Part shown: in pieces, positions 35,304 to 47,390 of the stretch
How positions within the stretch are numbered: the stretch's first letter is position 1
How the letters are laid out: every line of letters begins with the position of its first letter
Assembly (NCBI GenBank): GCA_022828595.1
Contig: JAKGHH010000001.1
Span: 206,913,813 to 206,977,812, forward strand
Direction of reading: 5' to 3'
DNA length: 64,000 bases
Origin: Nelumbo lutea
Lineage: Eukaryota; Streptophyta; Magnoliopsida; Proteales; Nelumbonaceae
Position numbers and translations under genes: made by a program
The notes under the pieces: model-generated
What the model was told of the DNA's origin: nothing
Seen by the model: only the letters and a program-made list of their open reading frames with translations
The model's database searches: none

Positions 35304-36065
35304 ATGGCTCTCGATCAGCAAAGGGCACATAAGGAGGCTGGGGTTCCTGATGTCCCCCGCATGATGAATGTCAGCAAGGATGTTGGTTCCATGGCAACAT
35401 CTCTGGCGGAATCATCACTTAAGAGACTGTCAAACAATTTAAAGCTCGCGTTGGTCCGTGAGCTGCTCTTGAAGTATTGTGATGAGAACAATGTAGCTCC
35501 TTTGGGGTATGAGGCTATGGACTACGTTCTCATCCAGGGCATCCGTTAGAAAGACAAGTTTTTGGTGACAAAATCTGTGGCAAAGTTTGTGGAGGTGATT
35601 ATTCAAGGTGGTTGGTTACCTCCCTTCGAGCTCTCAGCCATCATCGTGGGACCGGCTTTAAATACACTTGTGACAATGATGTATGATATTATGAATCTCC
35701 CGTCGTGGTTCATCCTTGCACAATGGTTGATGACATGTTACTGTTTTTCTACTATTGGTTTTCGCATGGGGCGTATTGAAGAGCGTGTTGTCTTATTGGC
35801 GTATGTATTCTAGAAGGCTAGTCTTGGAGGGTCACCATTGGTTTTTGGCCGGTCTTTGAGGGACGTGTGTTTTCGTGTCGAAGTAGCTGAGGCGAAGCTT
35901 GATAAGGCTACCAAGAAGTTAGAGGCCCTCATGGTAGAATCCGCCCGTCAACGCGAGTTGGTAGCAGAATATGAGGCAGAGGTGGGAGAACTAAATGCAT
36001 TTGAGGCTCGAAGGCCCCTACTGGAAAATATAGTATCAATGAGGGAGGATTGGGCTACTTTATGA
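35304..36065 (+). pseudogene. Short antisense gene, paralogue of the PMD gene C-terminus
   Basis: A single frame of 253 codons from ATG 35304 to the stop ending at 36065, interrupted only by two TAG codons (35547 and 35811). The N-terminal part (MALDQQRAH; LKLALVRELLLKYCDE) is followed by FVEVIIQGGWLPP, IIVGPALNTLVTMM, and a C-terminal coiled coil (about 178-253: VEVAEAKLDKATKKLEAL..). The same text in changed form ends the large antisense gene (41689-42256). I know no function. Two nonsense changes in an otherwise open frame suggest coding constraint until recently. It may be a separate gene of the element or a partial duplication. Confidence 0.65.
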
Positions 36066-37002
36066 GATTTGTACATGTATTATTTTGTACTAGTTTTTTA
36101 AATTAATACTGAATGAAATGCTATATTTTATTTCTACTACCGTTTTCCTATGTAACTAATTTACTGTTGTTTATGTTATTTTGTATCTTAAGACCAGATC
36201 GTAGATAACCTTGAAGTCTATTGAATTCGGTCGTAACCGTGTGATACCAAGGGTGTGGTGACCTTTGTCGCAAATTGAGCGATGTTTCTACTAGTGGGTG
36301 GACTTGTTTATATTGTAGCCCCCCTCCTAGATGTGGGTGGAGGGGTCATTGGCAAAGAGCACTGTGGAGTTGACATATTCCATCTGTGAGCTTCAGCCTC
36401 GCTAGCTGCTTTGCTTTGGGCGTATCAATTTCGCCGTCATCCCCCCTTCCGTGTGATGATTGGGTCGGTTTTTCGATGTTTGTTTCTTGTCGACAATGGG
36501 TGGTATGGCATCTTATCAAGATGCTGTAGTTAATGGCAATTGAGAAATCTTTTTAGGGGTGACCACGTGGCATCCATTGGTAGCTGCTCTTGATGGTCAT
36601 TCTATAATAAATGCGGATTGGTCACGTGTGTTGGTTGTTCCAATATCCGATACATGTGTTGTGGCGATTATTGACGTGGCGCCTCTTTTGAATTAATGCA
36701 CCCTTTTGGTTCTGTCTTTCTAAAGGTGTTTGGGTAAATTCCTACGGTTACTTTTTCGCTAAGCATCATTCCAGGCGTTGTTCAAGCATCCCGTCATCTT
36801 CTCCAGCACCGTTTGGCATTCCGCACGCATGGGGGAAAGAGAGTTACTATGAAGTATGGGAGGGGAACTACATAGGGTTTCTCTTTACCTCCTACTATTG
36901 TCTCTGTAGAGTCCATTATGCCCTAAGTTGTTCCTCGAAGTGTTTGTCTGTTCTTTTCTCTTGTCTCTCATTTCTCTGTTCTCTGTCTGTTTCTTCCTCC
37001 TC
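36066..37002 (+). other. Intergenic part between the two antisense genes
   Basis: Contains AT-rich sequence after the first gene (a likely 3' end) and a pyrimidine-rich stretch (36950-37000) before the ATG at 37003. 'tctataataaatg' near 36601 could be a TATA element but is far upstream. No other gene. Confidence 0.4.
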
Positions 37003-40000
37003 ATGGCTCCTCAGGGAAAACCAGTCTCCCTTTTTGCTAACTTCGTGAGAGAAGTCGATACTACAGAGTTGCTAGTGGAGAAGGAGGTGACCTTAGTAGC
37101 CGATGGGGGGCGGGGATTTTGGCCTCCTATGCCCGTGTCCAAGGCCGAGGGTGGTTCCTTTGATGTTATCACTGGCACAAATTTAATGTGTCTTTGTGAC
37201 CGCACCGAAGTGTCTATTTCGTACAAGTGTCAAGAACCCCGAACTGATAGTTCGAAATTCCCTAGCAGTTATACTGCCTAGATGCAGTACATTCTTGAGA
37301 AACCTATCTACTGTCGTATGTTGCAAGATTTCGTGCTTCTCAAGTTTGTGGATTGTTTCACAAACACCGCGGGTCGGGAGGGGGTAAAGTACATCAGTCA
37401 TCTTCTGGGTCACTGGTGTTGCCACACCCACACCTTCATGGGAGTGTTTGGGGAATTTACTATCACGGTCAAGGATGTGGTGGCCCTGTTGGCACTTCCA
37501 ATTGGAGGGTCCGTGTCTACGTAGCATTTACAGTATCTTGAATCCATCCTTGCAGATTTGAGGGAGTTGTGCTAGGGACTTCTTGGGGAGGTTCCTCCCT
37601 ATAAGGCACTAGTGGATCAAACCACCTCTCAGGGGAAAATGCCATTGGACCAAGTCTCATGGCGGGAGGGATGTCATGGTGCGAGGTGTCGGCACACAAT
37701 GTCACCTTGCGGCCTATATTCTCTATGTGGCCTCCTATTTCTTATTCTCGAGAATTCCCGATTATGGTGTCCACACCGTATTGATTCCTATGGCTGTCCT
37801 TGCTACCAATGGACATTAGGTCCTGTTGGCGTCAATGTTTCTTGGCTATTTGTGCAAGCAACTGGACAACACAGTTCAGCAACTTAATGACCCCAGTTTC
37901 GAGAGGTGCGTGAGTTATGTTTTTGCCCCATTCCTTTGGATGTTTCTATGTGAGCGGTTTATGCTTAGTGTGATGTCACGTCGTCTGTAGCGGCTTCATG
38001 TCCAAGTTCCAACTCTTGAGGGTGACAGGTCAGAAGAGAGAGTCTTCGAGGTGTGTAGGGGGGAGCGCTAGCTCCTCGCTAAGAGACATAAGCATTTTAA
38101 GATGGATGAGATCAGTGTGAAGTTGTCTTCCCTCGATGGATTTGCGTGGAGGTCATATGCTTGGGTTGTGCACCATGCCATGCCTTTCTGCATTGGTGTG
38201 CCCGTTCCAAGGGGTGGTGACAATTAGTGCGTTGTTGATGTGAAGAATGCCACTGCAGGTGTGGCTCAATTAGTTACCTGGTTTGGCATTATCACCTATC
38301 TCGATCGCTCAGGTGAAGCGCAGCACTCCGTATACTGCCTAGGCCGAGTATTATGACAGTTTGGGTATGACGACTTGGGCACCCAATTTTTGAGGTCTAG
38401 TGGGGAGGACATGCTCTAGGTGCGGCACCACAACCTTGCTTTTCCTGGATGTGCACGATTCCCAATAACTGGTTATGAGAGGGTGTAAGGTTGTAAATCC
38501 CTGTACCTTTCATATCTTTGTGCATTGTTTGGGGGATTTCAGGAGTTGTTGTGCACAAGTCCCCATCTCCATCACGCATCGGCTCCTCTTGAGGGTCACG
38601 CTACCAACCGGAGGGGAAACATAATTGCTCGTTGTTCCAGTTCTCTGAGGAAAGCACCGTCAAAATGTGACATGAAATGACCAGCTATTGATGAGGGGGG
38701 AAGTAATCATCCCCCTCCTATGAAGAGGGCGAGGTCTGCGAGAGTGCCTCGCTCTACTTAGTCCGTTGAGCCTTCCGTTGCAACCTCATCGCATCTGCAT
38801 GAAAGTGGCCAGCGTTTTGTGGTGCCAACTCTTGTGGAGAAGACTGCACTGGTCGTAAAGTTGGTGGATCTGCCCGTTGTGGTGCCCTCTCCTCTGGGTG
38901 CCATCGTCTAGTTCTCAAGCGGGCGAATGAAGAGGAAGGCTCCCCCTCGCCCGAAGCGGGGTCCCACAGATAGTGTGTCGGTATGTGATTTTTGCTATTG
39001 TGCTTTGTTCTTTCTTTCTAGATTGTGTTATTGTGATGGAACTGTGCTAATACCATTTTCTTTTCGTCTTTGCGGTCTGCGGAGGGTATTGGCGCTCGGT
39101 CAAACATGGAGGTTCCCGTGATTCCTCCAGAGCAGTCGAAGGAAGTCCCGGTTAGTTCCCCCAATGGGGTGAGTTTGGTGAGTAGCTTAGTGGATATACT
39201 TAATTTGAATTGTGCTGGAGCGAGTGGATTGCGACAAAGCTCAGCCCAATGAAGATGTCTCGGGGTAGTGACCTGGGCTGAGAGGTAAGTTGTGTTTGTT
39301 CTTTGTCATCTGTTTACCATTTGGCATGTAGGCAAAGCCGTTATGGCTGACTTTTTGCACTCGACTATATCACAGGTGCCTTTTGCTGAATATCCTCTCG
39401 AGGTGCCAGAAACACCCTTCTCTAGGCGTCTGATGGAGGAGTTGAGGGCAATGCAGCCCCACAGTTCTGGTTCCAAAGTTTCTGAGGACGACGAGGATGA
39501 CAACAACGTCCCTGATGCTATTGTGAGGGGGTGCATCAGGCCGGTCCACCGGCTATGGAATCGGCGGTGCATTGTAAAGCTCTGGTTGAGCTAGAATCTC
39601 CCATCATAACGAGTGGTGCCCCAGGAGACATGCATGACCAGTTTGGAGACATTGACGTGAGGCCTTAGGTTAATCTATCTGTTGAGTCCCTGAGGACCCC
39701 GTTGACACGGTGCTTGGGATTGTCTTTCTCTCCTAAGGTGCTGACTTACGAAGAAGAGTTGGTTCAATTACAGCCAGAGCTCTTATAGTATTGCAATAAT
39801 CATGACATCCCAACATTGAATGGATGAGAGATCCACCGTATAGATGGTCGAACCCTGTAGGAAGGTTGAGTGAAATTTCAAAAATTTCTTTCTCCCATCT
39901 GGGAATCGCATTCCCTATTTTAGAAAACTGTATTTTCAATGATCAATCTTGAACCAAACCAGAACAGATCTGAAACCAAAAGGGAGGAGAGGGATATACT

Positions 40001-42256
40001 TGATACGGAGTAGCAGTAACTCCCAATAAAGGTGTTCACGCCAAAGGAAAAAATCAAAAGCTGCTTCCACTAAAGATGACATAGTGTGATGTGAAATAGG
40101 ATCAGCACGACAGCTCTTCAGCAAGAACTGAATTCTTCAACAAGAATAGGGTAGGGGCTAGTGAGCATGACTTCAAATTGTTTCTTCTACCAAAAAGCAA
40201 TATTAAGAACAATTCTTTATCACTCCCACAAGTGGAGATCGAACTGGGTAGGGTCTGCAAGAACAGGGAAAAACTCTACAGATTGTTGTGTCTTGTCTGG
40301 TGTCTTTGCATGTCCGCCCTGCTCTCTTATTTATAGCCTTAAAGAGACAATCTCCTAATCAGATTAGGAGTTTCTTGATCCAAATCTTTATTTGGATATA
40401 GACTCTTTAAGTGATAATTATCTGTAGTTTAAGATCAACTTAATCCTAATTAAATTAGGAGTTTTCTTATCCAAATATTTATTTGGGTTTGGACTCTTTA
40501 AGTGGATAAGACTTATCCTCTTGTCCTTATCTGCTGATCCAAACCCAAATTTGCCCCTATTTAATTTATCTAATTAACCCAGTTCGAAAATGGGTTTTAG
40601 GCCCATTAAGTTTATGTGCTCACTTAACCTCTTAACCTGTTGCCCAATTGGTTCTCCTTGTATGTCGTGGGACCCAAACATTAATCTACACAATAACCAC
40701 ATGGGTTCAGCCCAGCCTTTATTACAAAGTCTGGCCGAATTCACTATACGAGACAGTGAACCTTTGAGTCCATCACCATGGGCTCTTAATGGGCCCAACA
40801 TTTACACTAAATGGTCCTTGGGTCCAACCACCTTATGAAAACCCAAAGACTATGGGCAGATGCAAGATTAGCCCATCAAGTATTACTCTCAATAGTCTTA
40901 CACTTAACCTCTCAGCCCATAATGATCAGACAATGCCCGACAAGAGAGGACCTATCCCTCGACTGCAAGGAATAGTGTTTCACTCTCTACTCACATGGAT
41001 CCCGGGAATTACAACCATTTGCAAGCATTTTGAAACCATAATATATATATATCTTTATATAAATATATTTTGCAAAAACAAATTTCAATAGTTGAAATCA
41101 ACTACCGACAGTTTTAGGTTTCCATTAGAAAGAGTGGATCCCTGATCATTCACTTTGTCTGACAAAGGGGTTGATCCTGTCACTATGATCACCCACTTAG
41201 ATGAATTATCAGACTCCCAACATACCCAGGTTTTAACCCCCTTTAAGGATCTCACTGATTGGCATATCAAAGACATCCCAATCCAACACCTAGTGCAATG
41301 CCATAATCGAGTCTAGGGGTCAGGTGTAACATTCCAGTTTTGCCTATCTATCTCCAAGGTCTAGGTAAATACTAGAATTTTAGTTCAGTTCAGGGCTTCA
41401 AGAAAACACACACTGCATGTACCTCAGGTCTCACCTTGGCAGTTGAGACAAGCCACTCCAACCAACTTGGCGGTACATTAGTGTCAGCCTTAGCAAGATA
41501 AATCTCCCCAGATCTATCCAACGGCTGTGAAGATTCTAAACTAATACGAGTCTCATAAGTGTCAAGTTTAAGAGTATTACACAGAAACACACCACAATGA
41601 CATAAACTAATTATGTACTTTATTCATTTACAATTAATATCAAAAGGTACATCAATCTGATTGGAACTAAAGGCATAACTGTCTAACATGCACTTCCCAG
41701 TTGTAGATCCTATTACAATTCAAGGTGATTGCAAGGGTGTACAGTATAGCATTTTCTAGTACAATAGCACAGTTTGCATCAATTGCCATACGTGTTGGAT
41801 GGCTGCCGGAGGGGAAGCTGCATCCCGAGGTCGTGGGTCCTGCACTGAACACCATCACCATGCTGATGACCCATGTGATTACCCGCCCGGTGGCGGAGCT
41901 ATCATGGTCAGACTTCGCTTGCTAGCTAGATGCTTGTCGGGGTTTTTTGTCGATGGGTTTCTTCATGACAGATCAAGGAGCGTGTCATGATGTTAGCCCA
42001 TGCCTTTTGGAATGCTGGTTGAAACATATCGCAGTCCGATTTGTTTCGTTCGACGAAGGATTTTCGTTAGTGCCGGAAGGTTGTCGAGGCAAGCATTACT
42101 AGGGTCGCAGGTAAGCTTAAGAGTCTTGTGGAGTGTACGTGGCAGAAGCAGATCCTAGCAGACTATGAGGTGGAGTTGGATAGTCTAAAGAAATTTGAAG
42201 AGACTAGCCAGGTGTTAGAAACCATATTCGCAATTCGGGAAGAGTGGGCCAAGTGA
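37003..42256 (+). pseudogene. Large antisense gene with plant mobile domain, split by a solo LTR
   Basis: Runs opposite to the Ogre-like element. ATG 37003 (MAPQGKPVSLFANFV) opens a frame with stops at 37279 and 37522. The central part is plant mobile domain-like (PMD, PF10536): FVDCFTNTAGREGV, HTHTFMGVFGEFTITVKDVVALLALPIGG, and in a shifted frame ILYVASYFLF, VLIPMAVLATNGH, ASMFLGYLCKQLDNT and FAPFLWMFLCERF. From about 38640 a basic/proline-rich tail follows (MKRKAPPRPKRGP), then a possible intron donor (gtatgt near 38969). Bases 39330-39790 are acidic (EDDEDDNN). The C-terminal domain after the solo LTR (39797-41688) ends in a coiled coil and TGA at 42254-42256. PMD proteins occur in plant silencing factors (MAIN/MAIL) and in transposons. 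Function here unknown; many stops. Confidence 0.6.
39797..41688 (-). mobile_element. Solo copia LTR, relative of the 19105-30559 family
   Basis: On the minus strand it begins TGTTAGACAGTTATGCC and follows the copia composite's LTRs over most of its length, including the 'aagggaccatttagtgtaaa'-like and 'ctcctaat..gattagga' parts and the end block 'gttcagatctg'. Flanks TGCAA (39792-39796) and TGCAC (41689-41693) are a 5-bp duplication with one mismatch, so the left end (TTA on the minus strand) is approximate. It is more diverged than LTR1-LTR3 are from each other. It splits the C-terminal part of the antisense PMD gene. Confidence 0.75.
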
Positions 42257-43291
42257 CCATTGCATGTACTGGGTTAGGAAAAAACTGCATTGTAATAGAC
42301 CATTCCGAGGTCCTCATGCAATGTGAATGTGTAACAATTTTGTAATTTTAGTTTTGATAGTGACAGGTTTGATAATGTTTTTGCAATTCTAGTTTTATAT
42401 AATTGTGACAATTTTTTAGATTCCAAGGTCTCCTAATTATTAATCGCAATGTGTATTTTTCCTCATCATGGCACGGGAGTAGTAGTCTTTACCACAGTGC
42501 ATTAGTGTTGTTGAGTGATGTTACTACGCCACACTGAGATATTGTCAAATGAGAGTAGGTGACCCCGCTGAGATATTGTCTAATGTGCACATAGGAATTA
42601 TTTAGTGTGACGTTTGTTGTGACTGAGGTCTCCGATGTACCTCTACGGGCGGTACGGTTGGACTTTAGTCGTAGTGTGAATGTAAAGAAAACTTATCCAT
42701 AGCATGCTGCTTTTGTGCATGTGCCACATGAAAGGGCTGCATTGGTAAGTGTTGGTTAATGAGCCCTACGTTGGGTTTTATCATACTCGAGTGCAAGCAT
42801 AATGTCGCTTTATCACAAATCGTTAAAGAAGATGAATAGTGTGAATTTTTCTTCTAAGATGCTATCAGGAGGAGTTGACCCATATAACCTCTATGCAAAT
42901 AAGCAGCTAATTAAGGGATTATGCATGTACCGAAACGTTATCAGGTGCAAAAGAGTACCAAGCAGAAGGGTCGAGATGTAAGACATGCATTGATGTCTAT
43001 ATTGTAGGAACGATCTTATGCTTTTTGTGGGGAAATGCAGCTTCGTTACCCCTTCTAGGACCACGTGTTGCCATACCTTAGAGAGATGAGGCTCTTAGCT
43101 GGCTATATACTTAGTTCATCAGGAAGGTGGGGTATTATTCATACGCAAAGTGTTATTGTTGATGCTGGGATGGGTGAACTTTGTTTTAATAAATTCTATC
43201 GCAGTTAGGTAGAGTATTTTTGTTTATAAATTTGAGAGGGTTCATGCCTCCTATCGACGAAGCCCCCCACTAGATGCGCGGCGGTGTGTTT
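42257..43291. other. Spacer between antisense gene and tandem repeats
   Basis: Non-coding part of the Ogre-like element's 3' region. It is where the antisense gene's transcript should end; AT-rich stretches (42290-42420) follow its stop. No gene is visible. Confidence 0.5.
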
Positions 43292-44060
43292 GTGCCTGGG
43301 GTTACCAGGGCTTGTCTGTGCCTGGGGTTGCCAGGGCTTGTCTGTGCCTGGACTTACCATGCCTTTGTCAATGCCTGGGGTTACCAAGGCTTTGTCTATG
43401 CCAAGGGTTGCTAGGGTTACTAGGGCTTTGAATTGTGCCTGGGGTTACTAGGGACTTCACATGGAGCATGCAACATCGTAGAACTAGCCACAAAATGAGA
43501 GTGCCTAGGGTTTCCAGGGTTTTGAATCACGCTTGGGGTTGCCAGGGCCTTCGCATGGAGCATGTAACATCGTGGAACCAGCCACAAAATGAGAGTGCCA
43601 AGGGTTGCTTGGGCTTTGGATCGCACTTGGAGTTGCCAAGGCCTTCGCATGGAGCATGCGGCATCATGGAACCGCCACAAAATGAGAGTGTCTGGGATTC
43701 CCAAGGCTTTGAATTGCGCTTGGAGTTGTCAGGGCCTTCGCATGGAGCATGCAACATCATGGAACCGACCATGAAATGAGAGTGCCTGGGGTTGCCAGGG
43801 CTTTGAATCACGCTTGGGGTTGCTAGGGCCTTCACATGGAGCATGCGGCATCATGGAACCAGTCACGAAATGAGAGTGTCTGGGGTTGCCAGGGCTTTGA
43901 ATCGTGCCTGGGGTTTCTAGGGTTTTGAATCACGCCTGGAGTTGCTAGGGCCTTCGCATGGAGCATGCGACATCGTGGAACCACCCATGGAATGAGAGTG
44001 CCTAGGGTTGCTAGGGCTTTGAATCATGCCTGGGGTTGCCAGAGCTTTGAAAGTATAAAT
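43292..44060. repeat. 26-27 bp and 94 bp tandem repeats in the 3' UTR
   Basis: Two layers. At 43292, 43318, 43344, 43371 and 43398 a 26-27 bp unit recurs (gtgcctggggttaccaggg). From about 43410 a longer unit contains such cores plus 'ttcgcatggagcatg'; this word starts at 43460, 43554, 43648, 43741, 43835 and 43957, giving a period of 93-94 bp and one unit lengthened by 28 bp. The repeats lie just downstream of the Ogre-like pol on the minus strand. Long open frames on both strands here only reflect the repeats. Confidence 0.85.
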
Positions 44061-44322
44061 GAACAAGTTATAGAATTTGAACGAGATATGTATATAAACA
44101 AGTATGTGGAACATATTTGAACAAACTGTAATATAACATTCCTTTAACTACTATCACAATGTACAGATGCATGTAGTCTCAATCAAAAGGTGAAAGGAAA
44201 GCAACTTCATTGCAATTAGGATTTTATGGTATATTCAATAAAGATTTAGTTATAATAAAACATTTTGAATTTATTTATAGAATATGTACATGTATTGATG
44301 GAATTACAAAGTCACCAGTAGC

Positions 44323-45787
44323 TGGTGAGTGTCGTACCCAACCAAAGATAAATAGTCTTGCTCTAGGTTAATAATTTGCAGATAGTGATGAGCAAAGTCG
44401 TTGTCCACAGGGATTTGGTGGATTTATTTCAAAGTCGATGGGAGATGGCTTCCGGTTGAAGGGACAAGTTCAGCTTTGATTCGTAGCATTGATCCTTGAT
44501 GCAAAGATAGATTCATAAGTTTATGAATAAATTGGTTATATCTATTAACAAGCTCTAACAGCCAGCCTCTACTCTTATTATTCGACAACCAAAACAAGCT
44601 CTTTGATTGCTTCCCTTATTAATAGGCAGTCCTAAACAAGCTCTTAGAATTTAATCTATTAATAGCATTAAGAGGGGAGAGACTCAATTCTGGTCAGCGA
44701 TCTCACAATCTCGGGTCGTTTAAACCAGATCATAAATTTTCCTAACATAGATCGAAAACTTTTTTGCAATCAATTTATGTTAGTTGCCACCATGATCAAA
44801 CCTACCAATCATATACGAAACAGGAGGTTCAATCGGCCATAGATTATTTCCATTGAATGAGCAAGGGGCCCTTCTTGCTTAATCAACAAAAATAATCCTC
44901 AGTTAATTTTCAAAAAACATATGAATACCCATAAACAATAAACTGAAATAAAAATCAATTAGATCTCACAATACTTACAGAATCAAGGCTTCCCTAACCC
45001 TTCAACCAGAAATAAAAACTTACAGACACTACATGATGAAATCGCAACTTCCAGATGAGAAAAGGGGGGGCGAACTCTTGCTTTTTCCTCATTGATTGCT
45101 GATTTCTCTCTCTGAAAACTGAAACTCTCTTTGAGGAATTGATGCCTTGGGTGCTAGTCCGCCCCCCCTTTATATAGATTTGGGGAGAGGGCTGCTCTCC
45201 AACTCCCTTAAGGAGATTATCCTCAAACTGGAAAGTCCTAGTCTAATTTGAACTTATCCTATCTAACTCTTATCTCTTATCTTTTTTGGATTACAATTTG
45301 AGAATTTAAATCTGATAAAGCTCTTTTATTTTGATTACATTCAACTTCTATTCTAATGGAACTCTTGGATCTTGAATTCGAGCTGAGCTTCTTTAACAAT
45401 TCGGGCTTGTTTCATGACTCTTCTGCGAAATGGGCTTCAGCTTGTGAAATGGGCCTTGTTGCAAAATTTCTCCGACTTTGAGCCCAAATTCGTCTTTGAT
45501 ACGAACTGATTCTACCAAAATCCAAAACATAAAAGTTGTGGGCCTTTTTCGTATCTTTCCAGTGCTTCTTAAATTGTCCAAATTGGAGTTTGGAATTGAG
45601 AGTTATGCCTAGATAACTGATTGGTGCCGAAACTGCGCAAAATCATCCGATTAGCATTGTTTTCTTCCAATCGCCTTTTTGCTTTCCCTGAATAAAAATA
45701 CAAGAGTAATGAGTCCAATTAGGTACCAATTAAGGGTAAAATACTGAATATTGAGGGATAAACATATGAAAATTTTCATTCTCATCA
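44323..45787 (-). repeat. 3' LTR of the Athila-like element
   Basis: 1465 bp; on the minus strand TGATGAGAATG..GACACTCACCA. Compared with the 5' LTR it lacks about 64 bp (present at 51703-51766) and retains about 34 bp (45585-45618) missing from the other copy. A minus-strand TATATAAAG lies near 45171. Confidence 0.9.
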
Positions 45788-46201
45788 AATCCCCCTACAC
45801 TTAAACCTTGTCCGTCCTCGGGCAAGTCAAAATTCAAGTAAAAATAGAACAAGAACAAACTAGCTATCCTACCAATTTTTAAACTCAACTCTCCTTCATC
45901 TTTCTACACAAATATTCTAGGTTAATTATTGTGAACCTTTAAATCAGCACAACCAAGTCATACACGACTCATTCATCAGTCAATCCAATTTTTGCTACTA
46001 CAAACTAGGTAGCATACTAGGGAAAACTCTTTTTTTTTTTTTTTGAACTGAAATAAAACGGTTAAATCCTGTACACCCCCCCCCCCCACTTAAGACTTAA
46101 TAAAAGGTGGAAACTAAAAGGAAAACAAGTAGAGAGAAAAAGAAAAGGAACAAACTTCCCTAATGTGGTGGAATGTGAGTGGGGAGACAGAGTTTCATGC
46201 C

Positions 46202-47390
46202 CTACTCTGCATAGGTCAGACTTTCGAAGGGTACCTCTTTCACATTGTATACCTGAAATCCTTCATAGAAGGGTTTTAGACGGTGCCCATTTACCTTGAA
46301 CCTCTTGTCTATGGTCGGACTCTAAATCTCAACTGCTCCATAAGGTAAGACGTTAGTAGTAGTGAAAGGTCCAACCCATCGAGATTGCAACTTACCAGGA
46401 AAGAGTTTAAGCCTAGAATAGAAAAGAAAAACTTTCTGGCCAACTACAAAATCTTTCCTTGAAATCGTCTTGTCATGGAACGCTTTTGTCTTTTCCTTAT
46501 AGATTCGAGATCTCTCGTAAGTGTCATTGTGAATCTCTTCTAGTTCTTGTAGCTACAACTTCCTCTGTTCTCCTGCCTCATCCATGCGCATGTTGCATTG
46601 TTTGACCGCCCAGTATGCTTTATGTTCTAGTTCCACAGGGAGATGACATGGCTTGTCAAATACCAAACGGTAGGGAGACATACCTATAGGAGTTTTGTAG
46701 GCTGTGTGGTAGGCCCATAGTGCATCGTTGAGTCTCAGACTCCAATTCTTCCTTCTAGGGTCAACCGTCTTTTCAAGTATGGATTTTATCTCCCTGTTGG
46801 ACATTTCAGCTTGTCCACTTGTTTGTGGGTGGTATGCAGTGGAAATTCGATGGGTGATATTGTATTTCTTGAATAGAGCTTCCACCACTCGGTTGCAGAA
46901 GTGAGTGCCTCGGTCACTTATTATCGCCCTGGTCATTCCAAACCTGGAGAAAATGTGCGACTTGAAGAAATCTATAACAACCTTAGCATGATTAGTTCGG
47001 GTAGCTTTAGCTTCTACCCATTTCAAAACATAGTCTATAGCTAGTAGGATGTAAACATTACCGAAAGAGGAAGGGAATGGGCCCATGAAATCTATACCCC
47101 ATACATCTAATACTTCACATATTAGTATAGGGGTAAGTGGCATTTGGCCTTTATGGCTTAAATTACCTGTCTTTTGGCATTGTTCACAGGCCTTGCAAAA
47201 CATATAAGCATCACGAAATAGGGTAGGCCAAAATAATCCGCACTCCAGTATCTTACATGCCATCCTCTTTGGGCCAAAATGGCCCCCACAGGCATATGAA
47301 TGGCAGAAGTGAAGAATGGAGGGGATTTCGGGGTCGGGCACGCACCTTCGAAGGACCAGATCGGAGCATTGCTTCCACAGTATGGGTCAT
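46202..47390 (-). pseudogene. Athila-like integrase
   Basis: One frame from about 47390 to a stop at 46202-46204, with two in-frame stops (46553-46555 and near 46322). The zinc-binding HHCC domain is intact ([18 protein letters not shown]), then WGIDFMGPF (first Asp), SDRGTHF (second Asp), [12 protein letters not shown] (Glu) and the C-terminal part VGPFTTT. A frameshift near 47385 separates it from RT. Catalytic residues are unchanged, so only the stops disable it. Confidence 0.85.

Noticed and set aside
37612..37887. 91-codon plus-strand frame (MDQTTSQGKM..) as a separate gene
   Set aside because: Its second half is a shadow of the PMD frame (VLIPMAVLATNGH, ASMFLGYL), which reads in a neighbouring frame at the same bases.
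43420..43844. Overlapping open frames of 94-114 codons on both strands
   Set aside because: They are produced by the 94-bp tandem repeats, whose period leaves stops out of several frames; the translations are themselves repetitive and have no domain.
43292..44060. CRISPR-like array
   Set aside because: The units are contiguous and diverge along their whole length, with no unique spacers between constant repeats, and the surroundings are a plant retroelement.
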